A stretch of DNA of 64,000 nt from SB11 sp943370295 (GTDB lineage: Bacteria > Bacteroidota > Bacteroidia > UBA8524), in assembly GCA_943370295.1 (NCBI GenBank), contig CALRQL020000007.1, positions 62,001 through 126,000 of the forward strand, read 5' to 3'. Position 1 is the first letter of the stretch. Each line of letters begins with the position of its first letter. The notes beneath the pieces were generated by a model. The model worked only from the letters and a program-made list of their open reading frames with translations. It made no database searches and was not told the origin of the DNA. This document shows positions 25,378-32,014 of this stretch, one piece after another. Both the position numbers and the translations under genes were made by a program.

Positions 25378-25956
25378 TTAAAAAACAATCACAGTCATAT
25401 TCACCAAATCAGGGTTGTTGGCTGCTGTTACCGTTTGTAGTTGGGGTTCAGGAGTATGCTCACTAGTATGCGGTGTTTCTGTATTATCAGGAATAGTATT
25501 TATTGGCTTTACTTTTTCTATTTTCTGAATAGGACTCTCGTTTACCGTTGGGGGTGTAACAGGTGTTTCAGTCGATGGTGTTGGAGTAGTCTTATTTTCA
25601 GCCACTACAGTAGGCGGGGCAGAGGTCAGTAATACGCCTGCTGCCGTTGCTATGATTAGTAACGAGGCAGCGATGGATAAAGGCACGGCATACTTTTTAA
25701 ATATAATCAGCTCCTTCTGGGACTGCTTGTTGTGCTTTTGTTCAAATGCCTGTTTTAATTGCCGTTTCAAACGGTCGGGTACAGGGTTTCCCATCGCTGA
25801 TTCCACCGCTCCTTCAAGGGTAGTTAACAAGCTGCGAATGTTGGTGTATTCAGCCTCTGTCGCCACCCATTCAGCTACTTGTGCCTTCTCCTCAGCCGAT
25901 AATTGGGCATAGCTCTTTTCAAGGATTAACTGCTCTATAAAGTCAGGATATTTCAT
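25378..25956 (-). CDS. Membrane-anchored anti-sigma factor candidate
   Basis: The start overlaps the stop of the ECF sigma gene by four bases (ATGA), the usual sign of a sigma/anti-sigma pair. The 192-residue product has a soluble N-terminal part (about 1-85: YPDFIEQLILEKSYAQLSAEE, then FEQKHNKQSQKEL), one membrane helix (VPLSIAASLLIIATAAGVLL, about 90-110) and a periplasmic Pro/Thr-rich tail. This is the topology of membrane anti-sigma factors; the N-terminal segment resembles the anti-sigma helical domain without a zinc motif (no HxxxCxxC). The role is inferred from topology and position, not from a clear domain hit. Confidence 0.7.
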   Translation of the reverse strand: MKYPDFIEQLILEKSYAQLSAEEKAQVAEWVATEAEYTNIRSLLTTLEGAVESAMGNPVPDRLKRQLKQAFEQKHNKQSQKELIIFKKYAVPLSIAASLLIIATAAGVLLTSAPPTVVAENKTTPTPSTETPVTPPTVNESPIQKIEKVKPINTIPDNTETPHTSEHTPEPQLQTVTAANNPDLVNMTVIVF

Positions 25957-26546
25957 TGCTGTAAGAGGTTTTTAAAAGGGGTTAATTTTTGTGACAAAGC
26001 TTTTAGGGCATAAAACAACCTCGATTTCACCGTTCCTTCTGAGCATTCCATCACCACCGCTATTTCTTTTAAACTTAAGTGGTCAAAGTACCTCAGCTGA
26101 AAGGTTTGGCGGTGGTTTTCGCCCAGTTGTTCCAGTTCAGTTTCAAGGGCTGTCAAAAACTGTTTATTATCAAACAAGTGCTCCTGTATTGCGGGTAAGG
26201 CAGGCTCGCTTACAGCAGGTTGCTGTATAATGCCGTCATCGGGCGATTGGTGTTTCATACGACGGTATTCGTTTTTGCATAGGTTGTGTGCCGAACTGTA
26301 CAACCACGTTTTAAAACTCCGCGAGGGGTTAAACAGTTCAGGTTTTTCAATAATGTTTAAAAACAGTTTGTGCAGGCAATCCTCTGCTAGTTCCTTCTCC
26401 TTCCAAAGCATTCGGGTAAAATAGCCCAGCAGTTTTGTTGCATAGCGGTTATACAATTCTTCAAAAGCACGCGAATTGCCCGCCGTTGCTTTTTGCATCA
26501 GTTCTTCATCGGTATTTTTTGCAAGCGAAGCTTTGAACAACTGCAT
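25953..26546 (-). CDS. ECF-type RNA polymerase sigma factor
   Basis: Start at ATG 26546 (MQLFKASLAKNTDEELMQKA, 197 residues), two codons after the upstream gene's stop; the longer frame would run into that gene. Region 2 is seen as SRAFEELYNRYATKLLGYFT, LAEDCLHKLFLNI and FKTWLYSSAHNLCKNEYR; region 4 as NHRQTFQLRYFDHLSLKEIA and CSEGTVKSRLFYALKALSQ. It is cotranscribed with the preceding TPR-like gene and overlaps the anti-sigma candidate. It belongs to the Bacteroidota sigma-70 ECF type without a fused sensor. Confidence 0.93.
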   Translation of the reverse strand: MQLFKASLAKNTDEELMQKATAGNSRAFEELYNRYATKLLGYFTRMLWKEKELAEDCLHKLFLNIIEKPELFNPSRSFKTWLYSSAHNLCKNEYRRMKHQSPDDGIIQQPAVSEPALPAIQEHLFDNKQFLTALETELEQLGENHRQTFQLRYFDHLSLKEIAVVMECSEGTVKSRLFYALKALSQKLTPFKNLLQQ

Positions 26547-26550
26547 CCGT

Positions 26551-27651
26551 TTAGTTAAAATAAGATTGGTAGTTGTTCCAAAAGCCCAGATGTTGGGCAA
26601 AATCCTTTGCTGCTTGTTTAGTTTGTGCTGCTTTGGTTGTATCAGTAGTTTTATAATGGCGGTACAAAACAATGTAGCCCGGCATCAGGTTTTTAAGTAC
26701 TTCTGTACCTGTTGTAGGGTAGGGGCTAACGGGTTGTTTTTCAACGAGAGTATTGTTTAAGAACGGGATATTATCCACTGCTGATGCTGAATATTGATAA
26801 CACACGCCCATGTTGTAAAGTTGGGGCAGTATTGTGCTGTAATAATCAGGATTAACAGTGAGGGAAATATATACGCTCTTATTTTTGGGTATCGTGGTAA
26901 GAACTTTTTGTAATGCCGAGGCATTGGGGGGTGTGTTGTTTGAATGACCTTTTTCAGTGCCTTCAAACTTTAGGCTATATACGGTGATGTGTTTGCCTGC
27001 ATTTAAGGCAGCCAACCATAAGGCATACGTGTCGTATTCTCCATTGCTTATTACACAACTGCTGTCCGGTAAGTTGTCTGCCATTGCTTTGCTCAAAGCA
27101 TACAAACCTGTTTTTGGGGCTATTTGCGGTAGTTTTTGCAGCAGTAGGTTGCGTTGGGTGTAATTACCCGTGTGGTGGTAGTACTTTACCAATTCAGGTA
27201 AAATAATGGGGTGTTGAGGGCTTATCTTTTCAGCATCGGTAAGGTATTGAGTGGCTTTTTCATAGGTAGAAGCCTCAAAATAGTTTACCATGTAAGTTTC
27301 AAAACTCTTCTGCTTGATGGCACTATCCATTTTAGCAGCAATGGTGGTAAGTGATTTTTCTCCTTCGTTGCTAATAATGCCTTTATTGCTTTGCAGTTGG
27401 TATTGGCGTACAATCATGTAGTAGTTAAACCAGTTTTCTGCATTGTGGCTTTCTAACAGGCATAATTTAGCCCAAACATCCACCTGTTTTTGCAGGGTTT
27501 GCAACGTAGCAGCATTGTAATGGGTGGCCATCAAGGTTGCGGCACGTTGGGCATTGTAGGTTTGCTCGAGCGATTCACGACCCCCGCTTTGGCCCCAAAG
27601 CACTTGCGTTGTTGCCAAAAGCGCCAGAATAAGTATTGCAAAAAATTTCAT
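26551..27651 (-). CDS. Exported TPR-like protein, first gene of the sigma operon
   Basis: The 366-residue product has a signal peptide (MKFFAILILALLATTQVLWGQ). Residues about 40-200 are helical with TPR-like pairs (NAENWFNYYMIVRQYQLQ, STYEKATQYLTDAEKISPQH, ILPELVKYYHHTGNYTQRNL). The C-terminal half is alpha/beta-like (CVISNGEYDTYALWLAALNA, GYIVLYRHYKTTDTTKAAQ) and recalls the domain that reads nascent residues of unknown function in other Bacteroidota; no motif is diagnostic. Being first in an operon with an ECF sigma and anti-sigma, it may be a periplasmic partner of that pathway, which is an inference. Confidence 0.65.
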   Translation of the reverse strand: MKFFAILILALLATTQVLWGQSGGRESLEQTYNAQRAATLMATHYNAATLQTLQKQVDVWAKLCLLESHNAENWFNYYMIVRQYQLQSNKGIISNEGEKSLTTIAAKMDSAIKQKSFETYMVNYFEASTYEKATQYLTDAEKISPQHPIILPELVKYYHHTGNYTQRNLLLQKLPQIAPKTGLYALSKAMADNLPDSSCVISNGEYDTYALWLAALNAGKHITVYSLKFEGTEKGHSNNTPPNASALQKVLTTIPKNKSVYISLTVNPDYYSTILPQLYNMGVCYQYSASAVDNIPFLNNTLVEKQPVSPYPTTGTEVLKNLMPGYIVLYRHYKTTDTTKAAQTKQAAKDFAQHLGFWNNYQSYFN

Positions 27652-27766
27652 TTCAAAAGGCTGTACACACCAAAAAGTAGAAGGTTCAAAACCGAAGTTA
27701 CAATTTTATAGTTCTTGGCAATGTATTCTCAACACAATAGAGTTGTCTATGATAAGATGGCAACCT

Positions 27767-27807
27767 GTTGAAGCTAAAATTTTAGCGTAAAACTTTAGCT
27801 TTTCAAC
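27767..27807 (+). promoter_or_regulatory. Inverted repeat upstream of ald, possible operator
   Basis: GTTGAAGCTAAA (27767-27778) pairs with TTTAGCTTTTCAAC (27794-27807) apart from one two-base bulge. The right arm ends 13 bases before the ald -7 box and covers the -33 region, so it could be a regulator site or part of the transcript upstream. No known consensus is recognised. Confidence 0.4.
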
Positions 27808-27820
27808 TCAAATAAAAGCC

Positions 27821-27828
27821 TATTTTTG
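27821..27828 (+). promoter_or_regulatory. -7 promoter box of ald
   Basis: TATTTTTG matches TAnnTTTG, 19 bases before the ald ATG. Confidence 0.55.
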
Positions 27829-27847
27829 CGCACCAAAAATTCATATC

Positions 27848-28975
27848 ATGATAATAGGAGTTCCTAAAGAGATAAAAAACAACGAAAACCGTGTGGCAGT
27901 TACCCCCGCGGGCGTTAAAGAACTTATGAAACACGGCCACACCGTGTATGTGCAATCAACCGCCGGTATAGGCAGCGGTTTTGCTGATGAGGATTACTCA
28001 AGTGCCGGTGCTAAAATGCTTCCTACTATTGAAGAAGTGTACGGCATTGCTGAAATGATTATCAAGGTAAAAGAACCTATCCAATCAGAATATAAACTTA
28101 TAAAGAAAAACCAACTGGTATTCACATACTTCCACTTTGCTTCATACGAGCCTCTAACCCACGCAATGATTGAAAGCGGTGCTGTTTGTTTGGCGTATGA
28201 AACAGTTGAGAAAAAAGACCGCAGCTTGCCTTTGCTAGTTCCTATGAGCGAAGTAGCCGGTCGTATGTCAATCCAAGAAGGAGCTAAATACCTTGAAAAA
28301 CCTTTGAAAGGTCGTGGTATTTTGTTGGGCGGTGTTCCCGGTGTTAAACCTGCTGAGGTACTTGTACTTGGCGGTGGTATTGTAGGTACACAAGCTGCTA
28401 AAATGGCTGCCGGTTTGGGCGCACACGTAACCATTATGGATGTATCGTTGCCACGCCTTCGTCAGTTGGATGATATTATGCCTGCTAACGTGGATACCAT
28501 GATGAGTAACGAGTATAACATTCGCGCTATGATTCAACGTGCCGACCTTATCATCGGTGCTGTATTGATACCCGGTGCTAAAGCTCCACACCTTATCACC
28601 CGTGATATGTTGAAAATGATGAAGCCGGGTACTGTGTTGGTTGACGTTGCTGTTGACCAAGGTGGTTGTATCGAAACTTGTAAGCCAACTACACACGAAG
28701 ATCCTACTTATATCATTGATGATATCGTACACTACTGTGTAGCAAATATGCCCGGTGCTGTGCCTTATACCAGCACACTTGCACTTACCAACGCTACCTT
28801 GCCATACGCAATACAGTTGGCAAACAAAGGATGGGTTGCTGCCTGCCGCGAGAACGAAGAATTGAAACTTGGTTTGAACGTGGTAAACGGTAAAGTGGTT
28901 TACCAAGGTGTGGCTGACGCCTTCAACCTACCCATGAATAATGTTGACGAAGTATTAGGCTCACAAACTGCCTAA
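27848..28975 (+). CDS. ald: Alanine dehydrogenase
   Basis: Ald reversibly deaminates L-alanine to pyruvate with NAD. The 375-residue protein has the family's length. N-terminal signature: GVPKEIKNNENRVAVTPAGV (Arg15 region and substrate-binding), then FTYFHFASYEPLTHAMI. The NAD-binding Rossmann domain has VLVLGGGIVGTQAAKMAAG and TIMDVSLPRLRQLD, followed by MMKPGTVLVDVAVDQGG and a conserved VANMPGAVPYTSTLALTNAT. It is monocistronic, with an inverted repeat over its promoter and a strong terminator, so it may be regulated on its own. Confidence 0.97.
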   Translation: MIIGVPKEIKNNENRVAVTPAGVKELMKHGHTVYVQSTAGIGSGFADEDYSSAGAKMLPTIEEVYGIAEMIIKVKEPIQSEYKLIKKNQLVFTYFHFASYEPLTHAMIESGAVCLAYETVEKKDRSLPLLVPMSEVAGRMSIQEGAKYLEKPLKGRGILLGGVPGVKPAEVLVLGGGIVGTQAAKMAAGLGAHVTIMDVSLPRLRQLDDIMPANVDTMMSNEYNIRAMIQRADLIIGAVLIPGAKAPHLITRDMLKMMKPGTVLVDVAVDQGGCIETCKPTTHEDPTYIIDDIVHYCVANMPGAVPYTSTLALTNATLPYAIQLANKGWVAACRENEELKLGLNVVNGKVVYQGVADAFNLPMNNVDEVLGSQTA

Positions 28976-28997
28976 TTACTTTTAGCAAACTATACAT

Positions 28998-29037
28998 ACA
29001 CCCTCTTTATTGTTTATCAGTAAAGAGGGTGTTTTTA
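28998..29037 (+). terminator. Rho-independent terminator
   Basis: A 12-base stem ACACCCTCTTTA / TAAAGAGGGTGT (28998-29009, 29021-29032) with T5 ends ald. Confidence 0.92.
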
Positions 29038-29150
29038 TTATCACCCTCAACAACTGTTTTAAATACTGTGCATATAACATTCATTTACACAATGTGCGTA
29101 ATGTTTTTATTTGGTGGCATGCGTCGGGTGCAATAAATTCGCTTCATTAT

Positions 29151-29462
29151 ATGGGTAAAAGTTTATACGTGTTTCTGAAACTGGTGAACCTTGTTTTGTG
29201 CGTTCTACTTATTACCACATGGATATTGTTTTCACATTTGGGGTTTAATGCATTTAGCGAAAGCGATAACATGTATGAGCCCGAAGTAGCCTTTCTGTAT
29301 CAAATAGGGTTGGTAACACTGATATTTACAATTGCTCCCCTAGTACTGTGCATTATGCTGAAGGAAACCCACAATAAGTTGTTTTTCTTTGTACTTACGC
29401 TGTTCAATATCTTTTTAATATTCATTATCGTAGTACTTTTTACCATAGCCGATACGTATTAA
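29151..29462 (+). CDS. Small three-helix membrane protein, function unknown
   Basis: Start at ATG 29151 gives a 103-residue protein (MGKSLYVFLKLVNLVLCVLL...). The frame could be read further upstream to 29010, but that part crosses the ald terminator and looks non-coding. Three hydrophobic segments are visible: residues about 6-28, 46-68 (LYQIGLVTLIFTIAPLVLCI) and 75-98 (LFFFVLTLFNIFLIFIIVVL). No family is recognised. It is followed by the FecI gene in the same orientation, after 120 bases. Confidence 0.6.
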   Translation: MGKSLYVFLKLVNLVLCVLLITTWILFSHLGFNAFSESDNMYEPEVAFLYQIGLVTLIFTIAPLVLCIMLKETHNKLFFFVLTLFNIFLIFIIVVLFTIADTY

Positions 29463-29582
29463 CAAGCCAAACAGATGATTTGAGCCAGTATGCCATAGTT
29501 TTTACATTAAATAATAAATGTGCATACAGCAGCGTTTTCAAATACTTTGTAGTCAGTAACAAATAAGTGATATTTGCATTTC

Positions 29583-30182
29583 ATGCAAGAGGCAAGTGCA
29601 TCAACATTAACCGCGCAAGTAAACGATAAGGCTTTAGTAGAGCAGTTTATAAATGGCAACGAGAAGGCCTTTGAAACCCTTTTTAAGCGGTATTACCAAA
29701 TGCTGCGCAAGGTAGCCCAATATATGTTGGATGACTTGGAACAAGCCGAAGAGCTGGTTCAGGATGCCTTTGTAAACATTTGGGAAAAGCGTAGCAATGT
29801 TAATCCCGATGCGTCTTTTAAAAACTATCTGATAACGGCGGTACGCAACCGATGCCTTAATCATATCAAGGCCAAAAAGAAAACCCACTCTATCGACGAT
29901 GATGAGATTTGGCAGGAGCAATTAGTTGCGGATAGCCGCACCGAGGCTGCTGTTAACTTTAAAGAGATGCACCGCGCTATTGAACAAGCCATTGATAAAT
30001 TGCCAGAGCAATGCCGAATTATCTTTCAACTTAGCCGCCACGAGGGGTTGAGCTATAAAGAGATTGCCGAAGCACTGGATATTGCACCAAAAACCGTTGA
30101 GAACCAAATTGGCCGCGCCCTTAAGGTGCTAAAAGTGGAATTGAAAGAATATTTCCCTTTGTTTCTTATCTTTTTTAATTGA
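29583..30182 (+). CDS. FecI-type ECF RNA polymerase sigma factor
   Basis: Start at ATG 29583 (MQEASASTLTAQVNDKALVE, 199 residues); a TTG at 29574 is less likely. Region 2 motifs: FETLFKRYYQMLRKVAQYML, EELVQDAFVNIWEKRS and FKNYLITAVRNRCLNHIKA. Region 4: LPEQCRIIFQLSRHEGLSYK, EIAEALDIAPKTVENQIG. Such factors in Bacteroidota transcribe a nearby TonB-dependent receptor and are held by a FecR anti-sigma factor. Here the FecR and receptor genes follow after two small lipoprotein genes. This is the second ECF sigma in the window; the two share little sequence. Confidence 0.93.
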   Translation: MQEASASTLTAQVNDKALVEQFINGNEKAFETLFKRYYQMLRKVAQYMLDDLEQAEELVQDAFVNIWEKRSNVNPDASFKNYLITAVRNRCLNHIKAKKKTHSIDDDEIWQEQLVADSRTEAAVNFKEMHRAIEQAIDKLPEQCRIIFQLSRHEGLSYKEIAEALDIAPKTVENQIGRALKVLKVELKEYFPLFLIFFN

Positions 30183-30246
30183 TAATCAATTAATTATAAA
30201 ATTTCTTAAATTTTTTTGTTACCAGCCTTGGGGGTAGGTGGGGGGT

Positions 30247-30276
30247 GTTTGTGTATATGCTTATGTAAACACAAAC
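30247..30276 (+). promoter_or_regulatory. Inverted repeat in the leader of the small lipoprotein gene
   Basis: GTTTGTGT (30247-30254) pairs with ACACAAAC (30269-30276) across 14 bases, ending 18 bases before the ATG at 30295. A G-rich run (30228-30246) lies just before it. It could be a leader hairpin or a site for the sigma regulon; no known consensus fits. Confidence 0.35.
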
Positions 30277-30294
30277 TATAAAAACAATAAACAA

Positions 30295-30423
30295 ATGAAA
30301 ACTATGAAAACCAAAGTTATGTTAGCCGCTCTAATTGCCGCATTTGCAATCACAATGTTTAGCTCATGCACCGGTGGCGACTGCGACGAAGTTCAACCAA
30401 CCGAACAAGGAACAAACAACTAA
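30295..30423 (+). CDS. Very small lipoprotein, 42 residues
   Basis: ATG at 30295 opens a 42-residue frame: MKTMKTKVMLAALIAAFAIT, lipobox MFSSC, then only about 18 residues after the Cys (CTGGDCDEVQPTEQGTNN). An n-region, hydrophobic core and lipobox are all in place, so the product should be a lipid-anchored tail of 18 residues, with a second Cys (GGDC). The frame could start further upstream at 30238, but that part is not peptide-like. It lies in the FecI-FecR operon, 112 bases after the sigma gene; function unknown. Confidence 0.6.
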   Translation: MKTMKTKVMLAALIAAFAITMFSSCTGGDCDEVQPTEQGTNN

Positions 30424-30482
30424 TTTTAAACACCAAACAAACTATTAGAAAACAACAATTAATCTGCTTACAAACTAAAACT

Positions 30483-30947
30483 ATGAAAAATCAAATCAAA
30501 CTAATGTTGGTAGCCGTAGCTGCCCTTGCCTTAACAGCAACATCATGTAAGAAAGATGCCGATGAAAACCCAACCCCTTCACCGGCCCCGGCTCCCACAA
30601 AAACACAACTTTTAACTGCAAAAAGTTGGAGAATGACCTCGATGAAAGTAGGTACTATGGATTACATTGGCTTTTTGCCAGCATGCCAAAAAGACGACTT
30701 TATGACCTTTAAAACTAACTTCACCGTAATTGATGATGAAGGTGCTACAAAATGTGACCCCGCTGACCCACAAACAGAAATTTCAGGATGGTCATTCATT
30801 AACAATGAAACAGCGATAGTGTCAGAATCAACCGATACTTTAAAAATCCTTAAACTAACTGCGGATACATTGCGAGTTGAAACCAAGTTTGAGACTGATG
30901 AAGGTAAACGCGAAACTGCGAACATGACTTTTATAACTGTGAAATAA
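30483..30947 (+). CDS. Lipocalin-like lipoprotein
   Basis: Start at ATG 30483 (154 residues); the upstream part of the frame is coding-unlike and overlaps the preceding gene. The signal peptide MKNQIKLMLVAVAALALTAT ends in lipobox ATSC, followed by a Pro-rich linker (NPTPSPAPAPT). The remainder, KTQLLTAKSWRMTSMKVGT then DDFMTFKTNFTVIDDEGATK and WSFINNETAIVSESTDTLK, is the lipocalin-like barrel common in Bacteroidota lipoproteins. It sits between the FecI sigma and FecR, so it may be a surface ligand-binding partner of the receptor encoded downstream. Confidence 0.75.
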   Translation: MKNQIKLMLVAVAALALTATSCKKDADENPTPSPAPAPTKTQLLTAKSWRMTSMKVGTMDYIGFLPACQKDDFMTFKTNFTVIDDEGATKCDPADPQTEISGWSFINNETAIVSESTDTLKILKLTADTLRVETKFETDEGKRETANMTFITVK

Positions 30948-30998
30948 AAACTTAGGGGAAAGGTGCAATGTACCTTTCCCCATATTAATTTTGACGAT

Positions 30999-31991
30999 AT
31001 GATAACACCTGTACTAATTGGCAAATACCTTTCGCACCAGTGCACTCCCGAAGAAGCAAGGATGATAGAGTCGTGGATTGGCGAGAGTACCGAGAACAAA
31101 GGCCTTTTTGTGAGGCTTAAAAATATGTGGGACGAAACCGGACAGGTACGTCCTTTAGCCGAAGTACAGGAAACCGAAGCCGCATGGCAAAAAGTTAAGG
31201 GCAGGTTGCAACAAGCAACAACAACCCAACCCAAACGTAAATCACTTTCATACATATTAACTCGTGCAGCCGCAGCTGCAGTAATTATTTTAGGCGTGGT
31301 ATCATTTTATGTACTTAACTACAACAGCGGTAGCGAAACCGTAGTGAAGATGGTTGAAATTTCAACCAAAAAGGGCGAAAAGCGTCAATTAGCACTTGCT
31401 GACGGAAGCACCGTGTGGCTGAATGCTGAAAGTACCATTAAGTATCCCGAGGATTTTAGCGGCAGTACCCGCGAAGTTTACGTTGACGGTGAAGCTTACT
31501 TTGAAGTGAAGCGTGACGAAACCAAACCATTTATGGTACATACAGGTGAGTTAGTTACCAAAGTACTGGGTACATCGTTTAACGTGATGGCCTACCCTGA
31601 TAATGATGAAATAGCTGTTGCTTTGGATGAGGGTAAAGTAGCTGTGTACAGCGATAGTAATCTTGTAGAGCTGTTGCCAGGCAATATGGCCATTTACGGC
31701 AAAACATCGCATCGCCTGCAATCAATGCCTATGCCCGATAAGCATAACGAGTGGCGCAAAAACGTGATGGATTTTAACAACATCACACTTTCTCAAGCTA
31801 CAGCAACCGTAAACCGCTGGTTTAATGCCAATGTGGTTATCGACGATAAAAAATTAGAAACCTGCCGTATTACAGCCAGTTTTAATAACCCAACCCTTGG
31901 TGAAGTGATTGAAATTCTATCATCAGTATTACCTATTGAGATAGAAGAGAAGGATGGCGCATACCACATTAAGGGAGAAACTTGCGAATAG
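30999..31991 (+). CDS. FecR-family anti-sigma factor
   Basis: Start at ATG 30999 (MITPVLIGKYLSHQCTPEEA, 330 residues); the frame opens upstream at 30963 but that part is unlike a FecR N-terminus. The protein has a short cytoplasmic helical domain, a membrane helix (about 85-105, AAAAAVIILGVVSFYVLNYN), the FecR domain (about 110-250: KKGEKRQLALADGSTVWLNA, DFSGSTREVYVDGEAYFEVK, VTKVLGTSFNVMAYPDN) and a C-terminal DUF4974 (about 260-328: MDFNNITLSQATATVNRWFN, CRITASFNNPTLGEVIEIL). It would hold the FecI sigma and pass a signal from the receptor. It ends next to the receptor start, with stop at 31991. Confidence 0.92.
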   Translation: MITPVLIGKYLSHQCTPEEARMIESWIGESTENKGLFVRLKNMWDETGQVRPLAEVQETEAAWQKVKGRLQQATTTQPKRKSLSYILTRAAAAAVIILGVVSFYVLNYNSGSETVVKMVEISTKKGEKRQLALADGSTVWLNAESTIKYPEDFSGSTREVYVDGEAYFEVKRDETKPFMVHTGELVTKVLGTSFNVMAYPDNDEIAVALDEGKVAVYSDSNLVELLPGNMAIYGKTSHRLQSMPMPDKHNEWRKNVMDFNNITLSQATATVNRWFNANVVIDDKKLETCRITASFNNPTLGEVIEILSSVLPIEIEEKDGAYHIKGETCE

Positions 31992-32014
31992 CGGCCCAAT
32001 TCCCCTACAAACAA

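Noticed and set aside
29010..29150. Upstream extension of the small membrane protein gene
   Set aside because: It begins inside the ald terminator and its residues are unlike a membrane protein N-terminus; the ATG at 29151 fits better.
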